DNA from: Hofstenia miamia
Lineage: Eukaryota > Xenacoelomorpha > Acoela > Hofsteniidae
Length of the DNA stretch: 23,321 bases
Direction of reading: 5' to 3'
Assembly (NCBI GenBank): GCA_900660155.1
Contig: CABFPE010000446.1
Location: 365,566-388,886, forward strand
A program made the position numbers and the translations under genes. Each line of letters begins with the position of its first letter. The first letter of the stretch is position 1. Shown in pieces: positions 18,101-23,321 of this stretch. The notes under the pieces are model-generated. The model ran no database searches. It saw nothing but the letters and a program-made list of their open reading frames with translations, and was not told the DNA's origin.

Positions 18101-20698
18101 AAAAAAATTGCTGAATTTGGGCACCTTGAATTTGATCAACATCAACATCGAAAATTTTGCCTAACCATTTTACGTAAATAAGGATATCTCTAGACTTAAT
18201 TATTTGGGAGCAGACGAGAGTTGCATTAAATAAACTCCATGTCCCCATAATTCTTAGAACATACATAGTTTCTGAATGAATCTTACCATGATATAGAGCA
18301 ATTGAACTCGTGAGTGGAGAAGTATTAACGAAACACATTGCGCCTTTGTTTGGTACAAGGGTTACAAAACCATCAACATTTCGAAGATGACAATGTTCTT
18401 CTAATGTGTTTGGCCCAGTAATTACTACAACGATTTTGTCATAAACGCAGAACAGAACATAATTGTTAAGGCATTAAATATATTTGAAAGATGTCCTTAA
18501 TGTTAGAAAGAAACATGTTTTTGGAGTTGCATACACAAAATATCTGTTTTATATAACTTTATGTTACCTATATCTGGTGAGCTATCAACAGTTCCAACAA
18601 AAGTTTCGCCTTCTTTCAGAGGATAGATAACTGTGCCTAAATTTACTGATGATTCATGTGAGAAACCAACTAAGTGTGGACAATCAGCAGTCAGCAATAC
18701 ACCAGAATCGTCTGCACGATTGATCCCCATTGACAATTCCTATGCGAAAAAACAGGTTAGAATAACAATCATGAGAACTTCGATCTTACCTCGAGGAGCG
18801 TTTTTGTTTTCTGCCATGATTCATTCCAAGCCTCAGTCATTGAAGTGATTTTGTTTTCCTCCTCTTCAACACGATCCAAAATTACTTGGGTAGAGCTGTT
18901 CACTACGTTAGGACGATTCTTAAAACAGATATTAAACCCACATAATCCGGCCAACTGAAAAAAAACGGTAAAATTAGCGTAACGATGTTTTTTTTAAAAA
19001 ATTCACTTTAGCATATCAATGTATTCTAATTAAACGATCTATAAACAATATTCGATTTAGTAGTTTCAATATGAATTTTTACACTGAGATCGGATATTTT
19101 GATTGCAATTTGAAATAGTTGATTGTTTAATTGAATTTACATAAAGATTATATATTATGTAAGTCAAGTTATAAATATAATAGGATTGACAAGAGGTATT
19201 TGTCGTAATATATAATTACGTCATTTTCTCCAGTTTTTAGAGACATCAATTTTTAGATTTGAACCATAGCGCGCAGCCAATGATTTAACTAGTAAGCACT
19301 GAAATCTGTTAATATTAAACCTAATTTAAATAATTTCGTAGATTTCGTTTTTAAAATTGAAAAGAAGAAATTAAAAAGTTATATCATTCGCAAAGATAGA
19401 ACCCAAGGAGGTCCCCTATCAAAGCTAGGGACAGAAGATGACATAGTAGTGCCTATACCTGTGTAATTCCGCTAGTAATATTGTTCGGAAACGATAAAAC
19501 TATGTTAATACAATAGTTGTTTAATTGACACATGTACAGATAGACGTTAGCTAAATAGCTAAATAGTAGTTAAATTTAGAACTTAGTTTTTGCGTGATTT
19601 AAATCTAAAATGGCACTTACATTACTACGAATTTGTTTGCGAAGAGCCTCAACTTCAGCTTTGAGTGTTTTGATAAGGACAACTTGGGGGTCTTCATTGA
19701 CTTGCGGTCGGTTCTCGATTACTTGCGTTCTACTGGCATATCGGAGAGTTGAAATGGTTTCATGATACATGTTACTAGCAGCTGATATGGCTAAACACAC
19801 ATTGTAGTTACCCAAAAATCAGTTAACCCCACATTAGTGAATGTTAAAAAAGTCTAAGAACTGACTTAAGAACGAGAAAAATACATGGATACATAAGTCA
19901 TTCAAATACTCTTAAATAAATAATGTTTCTACACCAATTAATTCACAGTAATTCAATAAAAATCATAGAAAGTTATGAAAACTAATCCTTTTTTGTTAGA
20001 TTACTTTGATTGCAAGCAGTGGCTTAAATTACTGAAAGAAATTTTTACTTGCAATCATTGTTGTTATAGCATTCCCTCCCAAACTGTCCTTAAGAAGAAA
20101 GGTAAGGATAGACTCTCGATATGGAATGTGAACTTGTCTCGCAGATTGAGCGCGCGATTTATTTCGCTCTGCTTCCGAACGTTTCTGTTGTGACTGTTCA
20201 GCTAAATATGTTAAAAGTAAAATTTGGTGAATATATACATAAACTATTGTGGTCAATTTAATATTAACCGGTTTCGATTCGAAAAGCATTATCAGAGTAC
20301 AAAATTTGTGGGAATAATATTTACAATGACTAATAGATAGTAGGCTTTGTTATGGGTATTAATAATCAGAGCTTCTGCAATCTTAGTATTTGGTGTTTTC
20401 ATTATTATAATAAATTGTTGTTTTTGCATATATATATATATATATAATGTATAGTTTAACGTTTACGTAGCCTAAACTTTCTCAACACGATCTTCAAAGT
20501 AATAATTTATTTGGAATTGATGTCAAACTTAAATATTGCAAAAATTTGATGCTGCAAAAACTTGAATAAATTAAAAATATAACGGGGTACTTGCCTAGAG
20601 CATTAATAACGCCACCTAGAGCAACTAATGACTTATTGATGTTTACGCCCTCCTTGAAGCGTTCTCTGTTATAGGTGCTCGTTGGATCAGCTCGTTCT
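9011..20698 (-). CDS. Kinesin-3 family motor protein, KIF16B/STARD9-like (5' exons missing)
   Basis: A microtubule-based motor ATPase of the kinesin-3 class. The model joins 20595-20698, 20049-20201, 19621-19790, 18790-18954, 18568-18739, 18287-18424, 17774-17850, 16942-17072, 15376-15487, 13499-13652, 11321-13211, 9913-10802 and 9011-9198. The joined length is 4345 nt: one base completing a codon plus 1448 codons including the TAA, with every junction phase-consistent. Residues 1-115 end the motor domain (NINKSLVALGGVINALAE, IPYRESILTFLLKDSLGGN, HETISTLRYASRTQ). Residues 116-197 are neck and coiled coil. Residues about 210-326 are an FHA domain whose PHLVGF and LYPLKEG-like segment (here VIYPLKEGETFVG) is characteristic of KIF16B and STARD9. 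Residues 370-560 are coiled coil and the rest is a Ser-rich, partly acidic tail. KIF16B carries a PX domain and STARD9 a START domain at the C terminus; neither is visible, so the exact orthology is open. The upstream exons with the P-loop lie beyond 23321. Confidence 0.92.
9199..9912. other. Last kinesin intron
   Basis: AT-rich with no further coding signal seen. It has a GT donor at 9912-9911 and an AG acceptor at 9200-9199 on the minus strand. Confidence 0.6.
9896..9912 (-). other. Intron-retention alternative C terminus
   Basis: If the GTACTA donor at 9912 is not used, exon l reads five more codons (GTTQN) to a TAG at 9896-9898. The protein would then end without the last 61 residues. 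ATTAAA on the minus strand at about 9788-9793 could serve as a poly(A) signal for such a form. Speculative. Confidence 0.35.
9913..10802 (-). CDS. Kinesin exon l: acidic tail exon
   Basis: The acceptor is GTATTTAG. The exon continues the frame of exon k (TACAG|A gives Arg, then TSMEKFVSNVD), so the ATG at 10795 is internal and not a start. It encodes a 297-residue tail with DAESQTERP, a Tyr/Arg-rich middle (KFYRRNAFFIPLNPEVQ) and acidic clusters near the end (NALADEDLCEELFGIS). It can splice at TCAG|GTACTA (9913/9912) into the exon at 9011-9198. If unspliced it reads on five codons to a TAG at 9896-9898. Confidence 0.85.
10803..11320. other. Kinesin intron k-l
   Basis: 518-bp intron with a consensus GTGAGT donor and TTTAG acceptor. 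Near 10945-10965 it contains TTTTGCAAAACAGG, the reverse complement of the CCTGTTTTGCAAAA motif found beside the palindrome repeats at 1361-1380 and 2775-2790. This could be a trace of the same repeat family. Confidence 0.5.
11321..13211 (-). CDS. Kinesin exon k: large coiled-coil and Ser-rich tail exon
   Basis: The acceptor is TATTTTAG and the donor is CTACAG|GTGAGT (strong consensus). The open frame extends upstream into the intron (an ATG near 13281), but phase and the acceptor place the exon start at 13211. The first 120 or so residues are a highly charged coiled coil (for example LRRLRERERRISDNLRSIEH). The rest is Ser/Thr-rich and probably disordered, with basic patches such as KRLPRSESTGDVFERLYPGG and HRHLLMRKSPRRVSE. 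No PX, START, PH or CAP-Gly motif is apparent. About 630 residues. Confidence 0.9.
13499..13652 (-). CDS. Kinesin exon j: coiled coil
   Basis: The acceptor is AATTTAG and the donor is TTCTG|GTATGT. It encodes YLNELRAEYNEEISQQQKKI, EELLQQNEVFKNELEKAVDD and LKAQYNRRMNS. Entry is phase 0 and exit is phase 1. A clear coiled coil. Confidence 0.9.
13653..15375. other. Kinesin intron i-j, hosting a MITE
   Basis: 1.7-kb intron on the minus strand. Apart from the MITE at 14214-14455 I see no coding or structural signal. Confidence 0.6.
14214..14455. mobile_element. hAT-type MITE, 242 bp
   Basis: Starts CAGTGGCGCAGCCAG and ends CTGGCGACGCCTATG, whose reverse complement is CATAGGCGTCGCCAG. The ends match as imperfect terminal inverted repeats (CAxxGGCGxxGCCAG). 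No transposase is inside. The flanking octamers TGTGCACG and TCTACATG agree at five of eight positions, so the target duplication, if any, has decayed. The + ORF at 14407-14589 starts within the MITE and is not real. Confidence 0.7.
15376..15487 (-). CDS. Kinesin exon i: coiled coil
   Basis: The acceptor is CTTTTAG and the donor is GAACAG|GTTTGG. It encodes FASDPRLYQKLEAANQQIHL and LNEERAAQESRELEREQ, a heptad-like, Glu/Gln/Leu-rich coiled coil that continues in the next exon. Confidence 0.88.
15488..16941. other. Kinesin intron h-i
   Basis: 1.45-kb intron. It contains an unexplained 112-codon minus-strand ORF (16149-16487); the rest is AT-rich with nothing recognisable. Confidence 0.55.
16149..16487 (-). 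other. Unexplained 112-codon intronic ORF
   Basis: An ATG-initiated frame within intron h-i, on the same strand as the kinesin. It includes VAIETPIGKIKVNPIISSII and DHILF near the end. I recognise no domain, and exons h and i join perfectly without it. It may be chance, an old transposon fragment, or a cassette exon; I favour chance. Confidence 0.2.
16942..17072 (-). CDS. Kinesin exon h: post-FHA linker
   Basis: The acceptor is AAATTTAG and the donor is AAGAG|GTATTT. It encodes EYGPLYSPVHENVVERTASV, ISFQSVDMDDGVSLQSRERS and GFK. There is no known domain; it is a polar linker between the FHA and the coiled coil. Entry is phase 0 and exit is phase 2, consistent with both neighbours. Confidence 0.82.
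17073..17773. other. Kinesin intron g-h
   Basis: 701 bp, AT-rich. The ORF at 17325-17510 on the minus strand is Leu-rich and hydrophobic but has no supported identity and does not fit the splice phase. Confidence 0.55.
17774..17850 (-). CDS. Kinesin exon g: FHA domain, last strand (77 bp)
   Basis: This short exon was found by phase. The acceptor is ATATTTAG and the donor is GCATGG|GTAAGA. Two bases complete the Gly left by exon f, followed by CLLQLGFSNIFLYSNKNQRA and SSEAW, ending in phase 0 as exon h requires. It aligns ungapped to the closing FHA strand of KIF16B ('G.VILLGRTNMFRFNHP'), sharing the G, LG, N and F positions. The fit is good, but the sequence is divergent. Confidence 0.75.
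18287..18424 (-). CDS. Kinesin exon f: FHA domain, middle
   Basis: The acceptor is GTTGTAG and the donor is CATG|GTAAGA. The joined reading is DIVITGPNTLEEHCHLRNVD, GFVTLVPNKGAMCFVNTSPL and TSSIALYH. It aligns without gaps to the KIF16B pattern DIVLHG...EHC...GG.VTLIP....C.VN. Confidence 0.9.
18568..18739 (-). CDS. Kinesin exon e: FHA domain, N-terminal part
   Basis: The acceptor is GCATAG and the donor is GATATAG|GTAACA. It encodes ELSMGINRADDSGVLLTADC, PHLVGFSHESSVNLGTVIYP and LKEGETFVGTVDSSPDI. PHL(I/V)G and LKEG(x)T(Y/F)VG are conserved in KIF16B/STARD9-class FHA regions. The conserved Arg that normally follows VG is Thr here. Confidence 0.9.
18790..18954 (-). CDS. Kinesin exon d: neck coiled coil before the FHA domain
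   Basis: The acceptor is TTTTCAG and the donor is CTCGAG|GTAAGA; both ends are phase 0. It contains VILDRVEEEENKITSMTEAW followed by NESWQKTKTLLE, matching the 'K...MT..W...W..T..L..' stretch that precedes the FHA domain in KIF16-type kinesins. The following intron is only 50 bp (18740-18789). Confidence 0.88.
18955..19620. other. Kinesin intron c-d
   Basis: 666 bp with a GTAAGT donor and a pyrimidine-rich TTTTTTTTCAG acceptor. No other feature seen. Confidence 0.6.
19621..19790 (-). CDS. Kinesin exon c: end of motor domain and neck
   Basis: The acceptor is GTGTTTAG and the donor is AGTAAT|GTAAGT. The joined reading is MIATISAASNMYHETISTLR then YASRTQVIENRPQVNEDPQ, and VVLIKTLKAEVEALRKQIR. 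This is the alpha-6 helix and the kinesin-3 neck ('VNED...LI..L..E...L'). The usual ISPA is ISAA here. Confidence 0.93.
20049..20201 (-). CDS. Kinesin exon b: loop 12 and alpha-5
   Basis: The acceptor is CATATTTAG and the donor is GCAA|GTAAAA. It encodes AEQSQQKRSEAERNKSRAQS, then ARQVH, then IPYRESILTFLLKDSLGGN and AITTMIA. The PYRES..T.LL.DSLGGN block is diagnostic of kinesin motors. The segment before it is loop 12, the position of the lysine-rich K-loop of kinesin-3; here it is long (about 22 residues) and rich in Arg and Lys. Confidence 0.92.
20428..20447. repeat. (TA)n microsatellite in intron a-b
   Basis: About ten uninterrupted TA units between TTTGCA and ATGTATAG. Confidence 0.85.
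20595..20698 (-). CDS. Kinesin exon a: switch II / helix alpha-4 (GC-AG donor)
   Basis: Encodes ERADPTSTYNRERFKEG and VNINKSLVALGGVINAL. The first base completes a Ser codon, so the previous exon should end in the usual DLAG(S). NINKSL is the alpha-4 signature of kinesins. The acceptor is TTTTTAG. The donor is CTAG|GCAAGT, a GC donor: only this site joins in frame to the next exon to give INALAEQ, while the nearby GT (GGCAA|GTAC) would produce an immediate stop. Confidence 0.9.
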
Positions 20699-21239
20699 CT
20701 AAAAAGAAACCATTTATATAACTTTTTTAGTCGAATGGCATTTGCAGCTGGTGATTGGACGACATCTAATCGTGTTAAGCGAAAAAATTCAAAACACTTT
20801 TATTTCAAAAATCGTTGGTATCAATTTCAGCTTCATGACTAAGGTGGTTCTTTGAAAAAAAATTAAGAATATTGTCAGGAGAAATGACATTTTGAATGTT
20901 TTCTGAAAATCATACAAAATTTTAAGGAAATCAAACTTCAAATTCATCAAGATACAAAAAGAGAAGTAAATGAGTACACGCTCAACAAACATTTAAAACA
21001 GAAATCTTGCAAAATATAACTATATCAATTTGCAAATGTTGATATTTTTTGATTTCATGGCAAATTTGGACAATTTATGAACAGTAAAAAAACTGCGTTA
21101 AAAATGAGACATTTGTGGCAGCCAAACAGACCTATATAATTTTTAACATTCATGTTGAAGAGATGATGTGTCACATGTTTAAAATTTTAAATCTAATAAT
21201 TTGGATAAACTGAAAAACAAGTTTTTGAAATCTCATAAG

Positions 21240-21664
21240 GAAAGGAAAGGTACTATCTATATTTAGAGTTGCTTTTTTCAAGTTAAAATGCTGTTTACAA
21301 CTCTAAAAAACCGTGAAAAACTCTAAATAGCGTCAAATAAAATAATGACAAAAAATGTTAAGAAATTGAATTCCGAAGAAAAATAATGCCAGAAAAAATA
21401 AATCAGGTCAACTGAATTTAAGCAAGCAACGTGAGATCAGAATTAAAGCTCCGTCACAGAGTAATAACAAAATAACCCAAACTAAACGAAGATGCTATTA
21501 CAGTAGCTTTGTGGTTGAATGAACAAGTTACATGTATATGGAAGACATCTTACCTTTAATCTACCGTTTATTTGACTCGTTTGTATATCTGGAATTTATC
21601 GATTCTTCGCAAAGAAAAACTTTAAAATTTCAAATATTAAAAGATGTTTACATATAAAGTGGGA
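21240..21664. repeat. 425-bp direct repeat, unit 1
   Basis: Begins GAAAGGAAAGGTACTATCTA and ends CATATAAAGTGGGA. It matches unit 2 (21747-22171) at a constant offset of 507 bp, with about seven substitutions and no indel that I can find. The first 80 bp also match the dispersed repeat copy at 2850-2925. Confidence 0.92.
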
Positions 21665-21746
21665 GATTTCGATAAGTCTGCATTTTCCAGAAAACTAGAT
21701 TGCTTAAAATCTCTCTAGCTTCTGAAAACGGAACAATACACTTAAN

Positions 21747-22171
21747 GAAAGGAAAGGTACTATCTATATTTAGAGTTGCTTTTTTCAAGTTAAAATGCTG
21801 TTTAAAACTCTAAAAAACCGTGAAAAATTCTAAATAACGTCAAATAAAATAATGACAAAAAATGTTAAGAAATTGAATTCCGAAGAAAAATAATGCCAGA
21901 AAAAATAAATCAGGTCAACTGAATTTAAGCAAGCAACGTGAGATCAGAATTAAAGCTCCGTCACAGAGTAATAACAAAATAACCCAAACTAAACGAAGAT
22001 GCTATTACAGTAGCTTTGTGGTTGAATGAACAAGTTACATGTATATGGAAGACATCTGACCTTTAATCTACCGTTTATTTGACACGTTTGTATATCTGGA
22101 ATTTATCGATTATTCGCAAAGAAAAACTTTAAAATTTCAAATATTAAAAAATGTTTACATATAAAGTGGGA
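21747..22171. repeat. 425-bp direct repeat, unit 2
   Basis: Near-identical to unit 1, separated from it by an 82-bp spacer. The base just before it (21746) is N, so the duplication begins exactly at an ambiguous or joined position in the assembly. Confidence 0.92.
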
Positions 22172-23052
22172 CGTGTCTCATCACATTAAAGTGTTTGATA
22201 TGAGTACGGCCAGTCAACATCCGGGCTTTTTTGTACAAATCTCGTATTGAGTTTTAAACACTAAGTTAGATGATGAGTTAGATGTAAATTATTAGGGAAT
22301 GATCACACATGAAGGAGAAGAAATTTTCTCTATGAAATGCCCTTTGCAACTGTAATAATTCTAATCGTTTAAATCGTAAATTTACAATTGTATGAATAAA
22401 AGCTGAAGTGGAAACCATTAAAACGGTAGACAGGCTTCAAAATTTTTGAATGATTTGCCTAAATTTGCAAATCTAAATTATTTTGAAAACTGTTTTTAAT
22501 AATCGTCAACAGAACATCAGAAAGTAATGCTACTATATATGGAAGTTCCATAACGAAAATTTAAATTTAAAACTTAAAACTTCAAAAATTGATAAGAATA
22601 AATGTACATACAAAAATATGATCATCACCTACGAATTACGTATATTCCCATTGCTTGAAAATTTTAAAAAATGCCTAAAATGGATTCTCTAAAATAAGAA
22701 AGTTACATGCAATAATGATAACATATTTCCTAGAGTTATTCAATTTCAAATAAACGACTTTATATTTGTTAACATCTTTGAATATATTTATTACCAGAAC
22801 GAAGTCACCAATACAGATTTAAATCCAAAAGACCATTTCAGAAGGAAAAGATCTCAAATGAGACTGTAATTCTTTAATTACTTCGATCACATTATTCATT
22901 TTATAATTATATAATTATTAATAGCCATATTGAATTACATCAGCTAAGTCATTCATTTAAAATTTAATTCCTTCAGCAATATATTCAAGATCAATATAAT
23001 CAACACAGAATGTGCAGCTATTTTCTAACTTGTAGTTGCTTTCATTGCCGTA

Positions 23053-23160
23053 CAGTGTTGGTCGATTTAAATCACTTGATTTAAATCATTGATTTAAATC
23101 GGACTTAAATCATGATTTAAATCAAAGCACATTATTAGTTAAATTATTGATTTAAATCAA
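23053..23160. repeat. Cluster of GATTTAAATC palindromes behind a hAT-like terminus
   Basis: The 10-bp palindrome GATTTAAATC occurs at 23064-23073, 23078-23087, 23091-23100, 23114-23123 and 23149-23158, with a partial copy near 23103. The cluster follows CAGTGTTGG at 23053, which looks like the CAG-starting end of a hAT element with subterminal repeats. No opposite end lies within the window. Confidence 0.65.
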
Positions 23161-23321
23161 GTACACTAAAAGAGATGCAAGTAGTGTATTCTAATTGTTT
23201 TGAAGTCATTGCGCTGATATTGGAATGAATTGGTCAGCCCTGAAATGTTGTTTTGCATGTTTTTTATCTTAAGTTTATTTCAAATTGATGAAATTATCGT
23301 ATTTCATAAATAGTAGTATCA

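Larger units (their letters stand above)
20699..23321. other. Kinesin 5' intron, extending beyond the window
   Basis: I searched the minus strand for the DLAGS, P-loop and other kinesin exons that should precede exon a and found none. The intron is therefore more than 2.6 kb. It holds the 425-bp direct duplication and the GATTTAAATC cluster listed separately. Confidence 0.55.

Noticed and set aside
18051..18286. Read-through of FHA exon f into the 95-codon ORF
   Set aside because: A consensus GTAAGA donor at 18286 and the alignment to KIF16B end the exon there; the remainder is hydrophobic intron translation.
23064..23158. CRISPR-like array
   Set aside because: The repeat is a 10-bp palindrome with spacers of 3-25 bp in a eukaryotic intron; there are no cas genes or suitable repeat lengths.
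20700..23321. Additional kinesin motor exons
   Set aside because: I looked for DLAGS, the P-loop and switch I on the minus strand and found none; they must be further right.

Overview
The window is AT-rich, intron-containing animal DNA, most likely from an arthropod and probably an insect. The evidence for an animal is a spliced kinesin gene, introns from 50 bp to more than 2.6 kb, and a dense set of CR1/L2/Jockey-like LINEs and hAT remnants. The insect assignment is inference from the style of the elements; no marker gene settles it. There are no bacterial features.

Left third (1-8.35 kb): a graveyard of mobile elements. In order it holds the 3' end of a LINE on the + strand (1-1047), a 250-bp near-perfect palindrome (1111-1360), a gutted transposase remnant on the - strand (1437-1735), a single-arm copy of the palindrome repeat (2625-2800), and a LINE C-terminal scrap (2960-3248). 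A longer minus-strand LINE follows (3249-6870). It is split by a 1.77-kb hAT insertion (4988-6753) with a perfect 8-bp target duplication, AGTACATT. Another decayed minus-strand LINE lies beyond it (6871-8341).

Right two thirds (9.0-20.7 kb): one minus-strand gene, the 3' part of a kinesin-3 motor of the KIF16B/STARD9 (KIF16A) type. I could thread 13 exons with continuous phase, giving about 1447 codons. Order: end of the motor domain with an enlarged basic loop 12, neck coiled coil, FHA domain, coiled coils, and a long Ser-rich tail with acidic patches and no recognised PX or START domain. The last exon (9011-9198) and a 77-bp FHA exon (17774-17850) do not stand out as ORFs and were recovered only by splice phase. 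One intron uses a GC-AG donor. The 5' motor exons, including the P-loop, lie beyond the right edge.

The introns carry a hAT-type MITE, an unexplained 112-codon ORF, a 425-bp near-identical direct duplication flanking an ambiguous base (N at 21746), and a cluster of GATTTAAATC palindromes at the right end. I found no operon-like or defence-like system. The most informative items are the resolved kinesin gene model, the giant palindrome and the nested transposons.
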